Shown: positions 14,305 to 23,538 of the stretch, one piece after another
How positions within the stretch are numbered: the stretch's first letter is position 1
How the letters are laid out: the number at the start of each line of letters is the position of its first letter
Assembly: GCA_020026285.1 (NCBI GenBank)
Contig: JAHHQS010000046.1
Span: 1-24,090, forward strand
Direction of reading: 5' to 3'
Source of the DNA: Parabacteroides sp.
Lineage (GTDB): Bacteria; Bacteroidota; Bacteroidia; Bacteroidales; Tannerellaceae
DNA length: 24,090 nucleotides
Notes under the pieces: model-generated
Seen by the model: only the letters and a program-made list of their open reading frames with translations
Databases searched by the model: none
Told to the model about the DNA's origin: nothing
Program-made: the position numbers and the translations under genes

Positions 14305-17205
14305 ATGGATAAGATTAAAAAAGTAGAAGAATTATCATTAGAGCAACTTCGGGAAACTTTAATCACTATAATTTCCAAAGAAGGTTTTATTGACATAAAG
14401 GATGATGGCAATGTTTTGGAGGCTTATTTGGATAATCCAATGAGTCCAATAACAAATATATTTATGATATTCCCTTTTCAATTAAGTGGAGAGGTTGATG
14501 TTGATAGAATTTGTGATATCGTTTTAAGCGAACAATTTAAACGATCTACAAACAATGTTACAATTGTGTCAAAAAATCACATTTCTAATGGTTTTCAAGA
14601 AGAACTCGATTCCAAAATTACAAATTTTAAGGTCAATTATATTGGACGGGATAGATTGGTTAAATTAATAGATAAAGACTGTCCTGAATTGTGGAAACAT
14701 GACGATATAGCACTTCTAAAATATGAAAATGATTTTTCGGAAAATGTTAAACAAGAAAGCCAATTGAGGCGTTTAAAACTACCTACTGAAAAATGTCAAA
14801 AATTATTGGATATTTATATTAACCCTCAACTCTTTTCATATGAAGAAGATGCAAAGACCCAAACTCTTACAAGAAAACGAGCGGATTTAAATACGTTGGT
14901 AGAGGAAGGATGTCCAATTATTTTATCTGGAGATTCTGGTACGGGTAAATCATCCTTGCTAAAACGAATGGGAACAATGATGATTTGTCAAAATGAGGGT
15001 TTTGTCGGCACAAAATATCTTCCTATTTATATTACAGCATTTGATTTGCTGAAAAATAATTTTGAAGTTAAGGATGTTATAACATCTAAGACTCAAGAGT
15101 TCTTTCCAGCTAAAAATATTGAGGAATTGGCTACAGGCTACAAAATTTGCTTGTTGGTAGATAGCGTTGATGAATTTGATATAAAGAATCAGAAGGAGGT
15201 ATTAAGACAATTACAAAACTTATATGAGTCCAAAGGCATAAAATATTTCATTGGAACAAGAGAACCTGAACGCATAGAAAAGAATTTTACTACAAAGAAA
15301 ACGAAATCTTATGAAATAAGTAGATTTAATTACGAACAAATAAAGAGATTTGTTAGTGCGTTTTTCTCTGGAGATGAGTTTAAAACAAACAATTTACTTG
15401 ATGCATTAAGGGAAAATAAAATAATAGAAAGGCTACCGATAACCCCACTTACATTATCGCTTATTTCTATATTGTATGATGAAACAGATTTTGAAATACC
15501 TGCAACGATTACTGACATTTATGACAATTTTAATGACTTAATTATTGGTAAGGCTGTTGTATCAAGTAAGGTTGAGTTTATAGACATATCGTTTAAAGAA
15601 CGTATCCTTTCATTATATGCGCTCTTGTTGATGGAATGTGAAAACCATAAACCTCTTTCCATTGATGATTTTATATCATATTTTGCAGAATACTTTGAGG
15701 GTAAAACATTGCCAATAAAAGACGCTCAATTGAAAGATGTATTAATGTATTTAATTCATAATACAGGTATATTATACATTAAAGAAGATCAATGGGTGGC
15801 TTTCACTCATGATTCCTATATGGAATATTATGCAGCAATTGAAATCTTTAAATTTAGGAGAGACAAAGAGACTGACCTTGTTGATAATTTTTTTGATATT
15901 CAGTGGCAAAATGTAGCTATTTTCTATGCAGGAAAAACAAAAGATATGCCTGAGTTTGCTAAGAAAATAAATACAAAATTAATTAACAGCAATAGATGGA
16001 ATGAATATATCTCAGGGATTCAAGGCTGTGGGTACTTATTGCAAGCTCTCTATCAAACAGACAATGCTATACGAAGAGATTTGGTCTTAACTGCTCTCAA
16101 TATGGTTTTAGAGTCAAATGAGGTCTTGAAAAAAATGTCTTCTGACGATAGTCCGATGTTTAGAAATTATCGAATGCCGATATTGCATTTGATGAATTTT
16201 ATTCATTTCTATGAGATGTTTAATTCGATAACATTGAAAACTCCACTGCAACTGTCTTATCAAATGCTGAAATCAGATTTGGATCGAATTTGTACTTCTG
16301 ACACTTCTGACAGAAGCTTGATTCCTATTATTGGATACAAATTATTAGAGTTGGCATTTACTTTAGATTCAAAACGAATCAATGATTCCACAGCGCTTGA
16401 AGAAGTTGTTTTGCATACTGAAATTTTAAAAGATCCTTCTTTGAATATTATCGCTCAATTTACACTAGATTTAATGGGTAAAGTAGGATACAAAGAGATG
16501 CGAGAAGAGTTAAAGAAGAAATATCATTCTCTTTCAAGTCCTCTCAAAGCCTTAATTGATAATTCAACATCAAAGAATCGGTTTTCAGTTTTGGATACTG
16601 TTACGACGAATCGCAAAGTGAAAATTTTCGTGGAGGGTAAAACTGATGCACAAATTATAGAACATGCTTTTATGGTTCTAACAAATGGGAACTCACCGTA
16701 TTGGAAAATTACAGTTGCCACTCAAAATGGAAAAGATGGTTCGTCTACAATTGTTTCAAAAGAGTTGGATGCTGCATTTGGATATAGTACTGAATATAAT
16801 ACCATAATAGGGATATACGATCATGACGCTGCCGGACTGCGAGAATATCGTGGTCTTAACAAAATTTATAAAGAGATAGAAAAGGATTTAATAAAAAAGC
16901 ATCAGTGTGCAGAAGTGTATGCGATAACTCTTCCTGTACCGGGTGAAATGAACCACTATTTACAAGACAAACAAGAATTTAATATGTTTGAAATAGAGCA
17001 TTATTTTGGCGATGATTATTTGGATAAAGCTATGATGCTCAAAGGTACAGCTATTTCGAATGTGTCAGAAATAAGATCAAGTAGCAAAACTGCTTTTGCA
17101 GCTAAAATTTGCAAAGATAATGATCCTCAAACTTTTCGCTATTTTACAGATTTGTTTAGGGTGATTGATAAAATATCCAATATGGATATAAATTATATAA
17201 TATAG
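14305..17205 (+). CDS. NACHT-like STAND NTPase with C-terminal TOPRIM domain, probable antiphage protein
   Basis: This 966-residue protein has three parts. Residues 1 to about 140 form an alpha/beta region that loosely resembles an Mrr-like nuclease fold (IFMIFPFQ strand, NNVTIVSKNHIS, RDRLVKLID) but lacks a visible D...ExK active site. An NTPase module spans about 180-540: Walker A GDSGTGKSS (209-217), Walker B LLVDSVDEFD (283-292) with the DxxDE form of NACHT proteins, GTREPE (317-322), and FTHDSYMEYYAA (500-511), the motif of NLR-like winged/helical regions. After a helical stretch comes a TOPRIM domain (about 770-900) with VKIFVEGKTDA (E777) and IYDHDAAG (D839, D841), the metal-binding residues of OLD-type nucleases. 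STAND proteins with nuclease parts are known antiphage sensors that kill or arrest infected cells; that role here is inferred. The stop is three bases before hsdR, and the gene is strikingly AT-rich. Confidence 0.85.
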   Translation: MDKIKKVEELSLEQLRETLITIISKEGFIDIKDDGNVLEAYLDNPMSPITNIFMIFPFQLSGEVDVDRICDIVLSEQFKRSTNNVTIVSKNHISNGFQEELDSKITNFKVNYIGRDRLVKLIDKDCPELWKHDDIALLKYENDFSENVKQESQLRRLKLPTEKCQKLLDIYINPQLFSYEEDAKTQTLTRKRADLNTLVEEGCPIILSGDSGTGKSSLLKRMGTMMICQNEGFVGTKYLPIYITAFDLLKNNFEVKDVITSKTQEFFPAKNIEELATGYKICLLVDSVDEFDIKNQKEVLRQLQNLYESKGIKYFIGTREPERIEKNFTTKKTKSYEISRFNYEQIKRFVSAFFSGDEFKTNNLLDALRENKIIERLPITPLTLSLISILYDETDFEIPATITDIYDNFNDLIIGKAVVSSKVEFIDISFKERILSLYALLLMECENHKPLSIDDFISYFAEYFEGKTLPIKDAQLKDVLMYLIHNTGILYIKEDQWVAFTHDSYMEYYAAIEIFKFRRDKETDLVDNFFDIQWQNVAIFYAGKTKDMPEFAKKINTKLINSNRWNEYISGIQGCGYLLQALYQTDNAIRRDLVLTALNMVLESNEVLKKMSSDDSPMFRNYRMPILHLMNFIHFYEMFNSITLKTPLQLSYQMLKSDLDRICTSDTSDRSLIPIIGYKLLELAFTLDSKRINDSTALEEVVLHTEILKDPSLNIIAQFTLDLMGKVGYKEMREELKKKYHSLSSPLKALIDNSTSKNRFSVLDTVTTNRKVKIFVEGKTDAQIIEHAFMVLTNGNSPYWKITVATQNGKDGSSTIVSKELDAAFGYSTEYNTIIGIYDHDAAGLREYRGLNKIYKEIEKDLIKKHQCAEVYAITLPVPGEMNHYLQDKQEFNMFEIEHYFGDDYLDKAMMLKGTAISNVSEIRSSSKTAFAAKICKDNDPQTFRYFTDLFRVIDKISNMDINYII

Positions 17206-17208
17206 TCT

Positions 17209-20200
17209 ATGAAACAATTTTCTGAAGCGACACGGGTACAGATGCCTGCAATGGTTCATCTCACCCGAATAGGATATACTTATTTCGGTAAAGTTCATGA
17301 GGAAATGAAAGGTGTTGCCTTTGATGGCGATACCAATATACTTTTGGAAGTCTTCGAGCAGCAGTTCAAGAAATTGAATCTTGGACATGCGGGAGAATAC
17401 TTCCAAGTATTGAAAGATATTCGCAAAGAACTTAACGATGATGATCTTGGACGTGGTTTCTATAATCGTCTAAAATCAGTATCGCCTGTAAAGTTGATTG
17501 ACTTTGACAATATAGGAAACAACGCATTCCATTTCACGGCTGAGTTTACTTGCAAGAATGGGCAAAATGAATTTCGCCCCGACATTACATTGTTTGTGAA
17601 TGGTCTTCCACTTTGTTTCGTGGAGGTAAAGAAGCCGAACAATCACGGAGGAATGTTGGCAGAAAGTACACGAATGAACCATGAACGATTCCCTAACAAG
17701 AAGTTCAGGCGGTTCATAAATATAACCCAACTAATGATTTTCAGCAACAATATGGAGTATGATGCGCTTGGCGGTATTGTGCCCATACAGGGGGCATTCT
17801 ATTGTACTGGTGCTCGTGCATTCTCTCCGTTCAACTGTTTCCGTGAGGAAAATCTAAGCAATCAAAAGATAGCACCGTCCCATCGTGACTATCCATATAA
17901 AGACATTGACAAGAGTATCGAGAAACAAATCTTGTCCGACTATAATTGTCAGGTTATCCATACAAGTCCCGAATATCAGACCAACTTGGATTTCAATACT
18001 CCCACAAACAGGATTCTAACTTCCATGTGTTCGCCAGAACGCTTGCTGTATATCATCAGATATGGTATCGCATACGTTAGAATGGAACGAGAGGTGGACG
18101 GTAAAATAGAATCTACCGACCAAAAACATATTATGCGCTATCAACAGTTGTTTGCTTCGCTGGCAATACGAAAAAGGCTTTCCGAGGGAGTTAAGTCGGG
18201 TGTAGTATGGCACACACAAGGTAGTGGCAAAACAGCCTTGTCTTATTATTTGGTATATATCCTTAATGACTTTTATGCCAAACAGAATAAGGTTGCCAAA
18301 TTCTATTTCATCGTTGACAGACTTGATTTATTGGAACAAGCTACCCAAGAGTTTGAAGCGAGAGGACTTGTGGTCAGCACAGCCAATTCAAGGGCAGAAC
18401 TGATGGAACAGTTTCGAAACAATCAGGCACAACAAGGTGTAAGCGGACATGCAGAAATTACGGTCGTAAACATTCAGCGTTTTGCAGAGGACAAAGAAAA
18501 AGTCCGCATTAGCGACTATGCCACCAATTTGCAACGCATATTCATATTGGACGAGGCACATCGAGGCTACAAGCCGGGAGGATGTTTTCTTGCCAACCTC
18601 TTCGAAGCCGATGAGAATGCGGTCAAGATAGCCTTGACTGGTACTCCCTTATTAAAAGAGGAACGTGCTTCATGCAAGGTTTTCGGAAACTACCTTCATA
18701 CATATTATTACGACAAGTCCATTGCTGATGGTTATACATTGAAAATTATCCGTGAAGATATAGAAACCTCTTACAAAGAACGTCTGTCGGATGTCTATGA
18801 CAAGTTAGACACGTTGGTACAAAAGAAAGACATTCGCAAATCAGAAATAATCGAGCATCCAAGTTATGTACAAGAATTGGCCCGGTACATCATGACCGAT
18901 TTGAAGGAGTTTCGTAAAATACAAGGCGATGACACGCTTGGCGGTATGGTTATCTGCGAAACCAGTGAACAGGCACGAAGGCTTTATGATGTATTCCAAG
19001 AGGAATGGCAAAAGTACCAGCCGAAGCCAATTAAGATAAAGCTCCCCGATGGCACGTATGTAGTCGGTGAGCCGGAAGCGGATTACCAATCCAAGTACAG
19101 ACCATTGAAGGCAGGAATCATTCTTCACGACACCGATGACAAACAGACACGCAAACAGATAGTCAAGGATTTCAAGAAGAACATGACCGTAGATGTGCTG
19201 ATTGTCTTTAATATGCTTCTTACAGGTTTTGATGCGCCACGTCTGAAACGCCTGTATTTTGGTCGTAAGTTGAAAGACCATAATTTGCTGCAAGCCATCA
19301 CTCGTGTCAACCGCCCTTATCCCGGTATGCGTTACGGTTTTGTGATAGACTTTGCCGACATCAAGCGTAATTTTGATGAAACCAACGAAGCTTATCTGCA
19401 AGAGTTGAACCGATTTAACGATGTGGACGAGACTGGCGATGGCAATGCCACAGATACTTTTACACAGGTCATTGAGGACAAGGAAGAAATCATCAATCAG
19501 ATGAAGTCGGTTCATCAAACACTATTTAATTATTCTTATGACAATGCCGAAGAGTTTTCTTCTGAAATCTCAACGGAAGAAGATAAAACCGTACTTCTTG
19601 ACTTGAAACAGGCTTTGGAGGCGGCTAAGAATATGGCAAACCTTGTGCGTACTTTTGGTGATGACGATATGAAAGAGCAATTTGCCAAACTTGAAATCAC
19701 CAAACTTCCACAACTATTGTCGGAGGTACAGCACCGCATCAATATCATCAATCAGAAAGAGGCATTCACCACAAGCGATGAAACAAAAACACTTATCAAC
19801 GAGGCGATGATGGACATTGAGTTTACATTCTCCAAGATAGGGCAAGAGGAAATGCGCCTTATCTCTGGCGGTGTAGAATTGAAAGAGAAATGGCAACGTA
19901 CCATTACCTCATTCACGCAGAACTTCGACCAAGAAGATCCTGAATTTATGTCGTTGCGTGATGCCTTTATGGAAAGGTTCAAGGAACATGGCTTTGTTAT
20001 TGACACCATTGCCAAATTCAATGAAGAAACAAAGGCTCTTGATGACATCATCAAGCGTCTGCAATACCTTCAAAAAAGTAATAATGTCCTTTTGAAAAGA
20101 TATAAAGGGGATGAAAAATTTGCTCGTGTGCATAAACGCATACGTGAAGAGAACAAACAGAGGGCTGAAAAGAAACAAAAGCCTATGTTCTCATTTCTTG

Positions 20201-20442
20201 ATGATGAAATTGTCACCATCCTGAATATAATAAAAGAGGATGTGGATGCCAAAGTCTATGACCGTAACGACATTCTGAAAAAGGATGCCTATTTCGGACG
20301 GACTGTTATGTCACTGATAAATGGTTGTCTGTATCATTTTCCACAGATAAAGCCCGAAATGGACGACTACAAGTTTATCCAATCAAGAATATCACAACAG
20401 TATATTAATCAATATAATGCCACATACGGCACAGCATCATAA
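17209..20442 (+). CDS. hsdR: Type I restriction enzyme, R (endonuclease/translocase) subunit
   Basis: This 1077-residue motor subunit translocates DNA and cuts it when the recognition site is unmethylated. The N-terminal nuclease domain shows the PD-(D/E)xK pattern: P124-D125 (RPDITLFV) and E139-V140-K141 (FVEVKKPN). The SF2 helicase motor follows with Walker A HTQGSGKT (335-342), the DEAH box ILDEAHRG (D448-H451), LTGTPLL, LLTGFDAPRLKRLYFGR and the motif VI-like QAITRVNRPYP. A C-terminal helical part contacts the methylase core. The length is normal for HsdR and all motifs are present, so it should be active. It starts three bases after the NACHT-TOPRIM stop and is followed by hsdM, within one operon. 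Confidence 0.96.
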   Translation: MKQFSEATRVQMPAMVHLTRIGYTYFGKVHEEMKGVAFDGDTNILLEVFEQQFKKLNLGHAGEYFQVLKDIRKELNDDDLGRGFYNRLKSVSPVKLIDFDNIGNNAFHFTAEFTCKNGQNEFRPDITLFVNGLPLCFVEVKKPNNHGGMLAESTRMNHERFPNKKFRRFINITQLMIFSNNMEYDALGGIVPIQGAFYCTGARAFSPFNCFREENLSNQKIAPSHRDYPYKDIDKSIEKQILSDYNCQVIHTSPEYQTNLDFNTPTNRILTSMCSPERLLYIIRYGIAYVRMEREVDGKIESTDQKHIMRYQQLFASLAIRKRLSEGVKSGVVWHTQGSGKTALSYYLVYILNDFYAKQNKVAKFYFIVDRLDLLEQATQEFEARGLVVSTANSRAELMEQFRNNQAQQGVSGHAEITVVNIQRFAEDKEKVRISDYATNLQRIFILDEAHRGYKPGGCFLANLFEADENAVKIALTGTPLLKEERASCKVFGNYLHTYYYDKSIADGYTLKIIREDIETSYKERLSDVYDKLDTLVQKKDIRKSEIIEHPSYVQELARYIMTDLKEFRKIQGDDTLGGMVICETSEQARRLYDVFQEEWQKYQPKPIKIKLPDGTYVVGEPEADYQSKYRPLKAGIILHDTDDKQTRKQIVKDFKKNMTVDVLIVFNMLLTGFDAPRLKRLYFGRKLKDHNLLQAITRVNRPYPGMRYGFVIDFADIKRNFDETNEAYLQELNRFNDVDETGDGNATDTFTQVIEDKEEIINQMKSVHQTLFNYSYDNAEEFSSEISTEEDKTVLLDLKQALEAAKNMANLVRTFGDDDMKEQFAKLEITKLPQLLSEVQHRINIINQKEAFTTSDETKTLINEAMMDIEFTFSKIGQEEMRLISGGVELKEKWQRTITSFTQNFDQEDPEFMSLRDAFMERFKEHGFVIDTIAKFNEETKALDDIIKRLQYLQKSNNVLLKRYKGDEKFARVHKRIREENKQRAEKKQKPMFSFLDDEIVTILNIIKEDVDAKVYDRNDILKKDAYFGRTVMSLINGCLYHFPQIKPEMDDYKFIQSRISQQYINQYNATYGTAS

Positions 20443-20446
20443 AAGT

Positions 20447-22108
20447 ATGTCAGAAATCAAAGAAAAGACACTAAGGCTCATTGATGGCTTAAAGGCTACC
20501 TGCCAATCATACGGCATGGGAAATGACGGGAACGAATATAAGATTATCACTCAGGTATTTCTCTATAAATTCCTGAATGACAAGTTTGGCTATGAGCTGA
20601 AAAATGCGAAAAGCGACATTGCCAAGGAGCTGAAAGGCGATGTAAAATGGGAACTCGCCTACGAAAATCTGTCGGCAGATGAACGTATGCTACTGCAAAG
20701 TGCCATGTCCCCAGATGTGCCGATGCTTGAACCCTATCATCTGATTGCGAACCTTTGGAATCAACAGGGTAAGGCAGATTTTGATTCTATCTTTGATGAT
20801 ACGATGACTGATATAGCCGAACAGAATGCGGATATATTCTCTACACAGACAACGGCTAACACCAAGATGCCACTTTTTGAACCTTTGACTGGTTTTGTTA
20901 CCGATAGTGCGCAACGTGCTCCATTTGCTCGTGCATTGGTGGATAAACTCGTGAATTTCTCTTTTGAAGAAGCGTTTGCCCAAAATTACGATTTCTTCTC
21001 CAGCATCTTTGAGTATCTGATAAAAGACTACAATACTGCCGGAGGCGGTAAATATGCGGAATACTATACACCTCATGCTATCGCTACCATCATGGCACGT
21101 CTGTTGGTAGGCGATAATGCCGACTTGCACAGTATGGAGTGTTACGACCCATCAGCAGGAACAGGAACATTATTAATGGCACTCAGTCACCAGATTGGAG
21201 AAGACCGCTGTACCATCTTCTCACAAGATATTTCACAGCGAAGTAACAAAATGCTAAAACTTAACCTGTTACTCAATGGATTGGTGTCTTCACTTGATAA
21301 CGCTATTCAAGGCGATACGCTTGTAAGCCCTTATCACAGGAGTGATGACGGGCAGCAGTTGCGCCAGTTCGATTTTGTGGTAAGCAACCCTCCGTTTAAG
21401 ATGGATTTCTCCGATACAAGAGAGAAAATAGCTGCCATGCCTGCACGTTTTTGGGCGGGAGTTCCAAATATACCGGCTAAAAAGAAAGAGAGCATGGCTA
21501 TCTACACCTGTTTCATCCAGCACGTGATAAACTCCTTGAAGAAAACTGGCAAGGGTGCAATCGTCATACCTACAGGATTTATCACGGCAAAGAGCGGTAT
21601 TGAGAATAAGATACTTCACAAGATTGTTGATGACAAGATAGTATTCGGTTGCGTTTCCATGCCAAGCAACGTATTTGCCAATACAGGAACAAATGTAAGT
21701 GTGCTGTTCTTTGACAAATCAGCATCTTCTGACAAGGTTATTCTTATTGATGCAAGCAAGTTGGGCGAGGAATACAAAGATGCCAACGGATTGAAAAAGG
21801 TACGTCTGAATGATAGCGAGATTGAAAAGATTGTTGGTACATTCCAGCGAAAGGAAGCCGTTGACGATTTTTCGGTAGCTGTCACATACGATGAAATCAA
21901 AGAGAAGGGCTACAGCCTCTCCGCCGGACAATATTTCGACATCAAGATAGATTATGTGGATATTACTGAAGAGGAGTTCAATCTCCGCATGGATAACTAC
22001 AAACAGGCTCTTTCCGAACTGTTTGCAGAAAGCCACCGTTTAGAAGAAGAAATCATGAAACAGTTGGACGCTTTGCGTTTCAACGCAAATGTAGGCAGCA
22101 ATGAGTAA
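20447..22108 (+). CDS. hsdM: Type I restriction-modification system, M (methyltransferase) subunit
   Basis: This 553-residue subunit transfers a methyl group from SAM to N6 of adenine at the site chosen by HsdS, and joins HsdR for restriction. The N-terminal helical HsdM domain spans about 1-140 (VFLYKFLNDKFGYELK). The N6-methylase domain follows, with YNTAGGGKYAEYYTPHAIA, motif I DPSAGTGTLL (D234 onward) and the catalytic motif IV NPPF (314-317). An alternative ATG at 20417 overlaps hsdR by 26 bases and adds ten residues; the start at 20447, four bases after the hsdR stop, is preferred because family similarity begins there (SEIKEKTLRLIDGLK). The 3' end overlaps the next gene by eight bases. 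The methylase is apparently intact. Confidence 0.95.
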   Translation: MSEIKEKTLRLIDGLKATCQSYGMGNDGNEYKIITQVFLYKFLNDKFGYELKNAKSDIAKELKGDVKWELAYENLSADERMLLQSAMSPDVPMLEPYHLIANLWNQQGKADFDSIFDDTMTDIAEQNADIFSTQTTANTKMPLFEPLTGFVTDSAQRAPFARALVDKLVNFSFEEAFAQNYDFFSSIFEYLIKDYNTAGGGKYAEYYTPHAIATIMARLLVGDNADLHSMECYDPSAGTGTLLMALSHQIGEDRCTIFSQDISQRSNKMLKLNLLLNGLVSSLDNAIQGDTLVSPYHRSDDGQQLRQFDFVVSNPPFKMDFSDTREKIAAMPARFWAGVPNIPAKKKESMAIYTCFIQHVINSLKKTGKGAIVIPTGFITAKSGIENKILHKIVDDKIVFGCVSMPSNVFANTGTNVSVLFFDKSASSDKVILIDASKLGEEYKDANGLKKVRLNDSEIEKIVGTFQRKEAVDDFSVAVTYDEIKEKGYSLSAGQYFDIKIDYVDITEEEFNLRMDNYKQALSELFAESHRLEEEIMKQLDALRFNANVGSNE

Positions 22109-23102
22109 CGAAATACAATTTTTGTTATACAGTCTTCCCGATGAAGAGGGGAAGGTGCAGGTCATCATAAAAGACGAAACTATCTGGTGTACGCAAAAAG
22201 CTATGGCACAGCTTTTTGGTATTGACAAATCCGGCATTAGCCGTCATATAGCCAATATCTTCAAAGATGGAGAACTTGACCTAGACACGACAGTTGCAAA
22301 AATTGCAACTGTCGTAAATCGTGGTATAAGAGGTGAAGTGGAAGAACTGGTCGATTTCTACAATCTTGATATGATTATTGCGGTGGGTTATCGTGTTTCT
22401 TCACCAAAAGCCACCAAGTTCCGTCAATGGGCAACTAAGATTCTCAATGAATATATCAAGAAAGGGTTTGTATTAGACGATGACCGTTTGAAGCAGGGAA
22501 CGGCGGTATTTGGCAAGGATTATTTCCGTGAATTACTTGAAAGGGTTCGTTCTATTCGTGCCAGCGAAAGGCGTATTTGGCAACAAATTACCGATATATA
22601 CGCCGAGTGCAGTACGGACTACGACAAAAACTCGCAGACTACACACGATTTCTACGCAATGATACAGAATCGTTTCCATTATGCCATTACAGGACAGACG
22701 GCGGCAGAGATAATCTATACCAAAGCCGACCATACCAAAGATCACATGGGGCTGACCACATGGAAGAATGCTCCTGATGGACGTATCTTGAAATCGGACG
22801 TATCAATAGCCAAAAATTATTTGCAGGAAAAAGAAATACGTCAGTTGGAACGTGCTGTAACAGGCTTCTTCGATTATATTGAAGACCTTATCGAACGTGA
22901 GAACACATTCAATATGGAACAATTTTCAGCCAGTGTCAACGAGTTTCTGACTTTCCGAAAATATCAGATATTACCGGATAAAGGACGTATCTCTGCGGCA
23001 CAAGCAAAGGAAAAGGCTGAAGGAGAATATGATATTTTCAATAAAACCCAACGGATTGATTCTGACTTTGACAAGCAGATAAGAGGAATGTTAGACAGAT
23101 AA
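22101..23102 (+). CDS. RhuM-family protein inside the restriction operon
   Basis: This 333-residue protein matches the RhuM virulence-protein family, named from a Salmonella pathogenicity island and common beside type I restriction genes. The N-terminal part looks like a winged helix (WCTQKAMAQLFGIDKSGISR, about 30-49). It is followed by the family signature FYNLDMIIAVGYRVSSPKAT (about 86-105) with FRQWATKILNEYIKKGFVLD, and a C-terminal half of unknown function with HDFYAMIQNRFHYAITGQTA. Biochemical function is not established for the family; DNA binding and toxin-like roles are both possible. The start overlaps the hsdM stop by eight bases, indicating translational coupling. A perfect 13-bp inverted repeat sits inside the gene at 22287-22315. 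Confidence 0.88.
   Translation: MSNEIQFLLYSLPDEEGKVQVIIKDETIWCTQKAMAQLFGIDKSGISRHIANIFKDGELDLDTTVAKIATVVNRGIRGEVEELVDFYNLDMIIAVGYRVSSPKATKFRQWATKILNEYIKKGFVLDDDRLKQGTAVFGKDYFRELLERVRSIRASERRIWQQITDIYAECSTDYDKNSQTTHDFYAMIQNRFHYAITGQTAAEIIYTKADHTKDHMGLTTWKNAPDGRILKSDVSIAKNYLQEKEIRQLERAVTGFFDYIEDLIERENTFNMEQFSASVNEFLTFRKYQILPDKGRISAAQAKEKAEGEYDIFNKTQRIDSDFDKQIRGMLDR
22287..22315. repeat. Perfect 13-bp inverted repeat within the RhuM-family gene
   Basis: ACGACAGTTGCAA (22287-22299) is followed by AAA and its exact complement TTGCAACTGTCGT (22303-22315). It lies in coding sequence for TTVAKIATVV, 62 codons into the gene. A stem of 13 perfect pairs with a three-base loop is far more than coding needs; it could be a protein-binding operator, an mRNA hairpin controlling translation, or a chance palindrome. 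Confidence 0.8.
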
Positions 23103-23113
23103 AAGTGAAAGTA

Positions 23114-23533
23114 ATGGATGACAAAGATAAACTTATTGAAGAGATCCAAGATCAATGCCAGAATTTTGCAAAGGACATCATTACTAGGCTCTGTAAGCGT
23201 GCTATTCGCAAAATAAACTCTTGGAATGTGAATATTGCTACAGATGATTATCCTAAAACATTTAATTTCTTTGACATTCTTTCTGTTGAATTTCAAAGCA
23301 AATCTTTAGATGAAATCAGCCCATATTTACAAGAATCTGTAGAGGATGTATTAGATAATGAGTATGATAGCTTACCGCCAAAGGAACGTTTTTTTGTTGA
23401 CTATAGTCAATGTTATTGCGATAATGGCTATGACCCAATATCTATTCAGCAGCTAATTTATAACCGTTTCAATGATTTGCTCAACGAACATTGGCAATCA
23501 AAGAAAATATCAAATTTTGAAGAATCAAGATAA
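23114..23533 (+). CDS. Small acidic protein of unknown function between the RhuM-family gene and hsdS
   Basis: The 139-residue protein (MDDKDKLIEEIQDQCQNFAK) is mostly helical, rich in D and E, and matches no family I recognise. Middle parts include FNFFDILSVEFQSKSLDEIS and a cysteine pair in DYSQCYCDNGYDP. There is no signal peptide or membrane segment. A GTG at 23105 is an alternative start three codons upstream; the ATG at 23114 is preferred. It begins 11 bases after the RhuM-family stop and ends five bases before hsdS, so it is clearly part of the operon. It is AT-rich compared with hsdR/hsdM. Small acidic proteins inside restriction operons could be inhibitors, assembly factors or extra defence parts, but nothing in the sequence decides this. 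Confidence 0.8.
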   Translation: MDDKDKLIEEIQDQCQNFAKDIITRLCKRAIRKINSWNVNIATDDYPKTFNFFDILSVEFQSKSLDEISPYLQESVEDVLDNEYDSLPPKERFFVDYSQCYCDNGYDPISIQQLIYNRFNDLLNEHWQSKKISNFEESR

Positions 23534-23538
23534 TAGTA

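Noticed and set aside
18841..19518. 225-codon minus-strand frame inside hsdR
   Set aside because: It lies wholly opposite conserved helicase motifs of hsdR and shows no domain.
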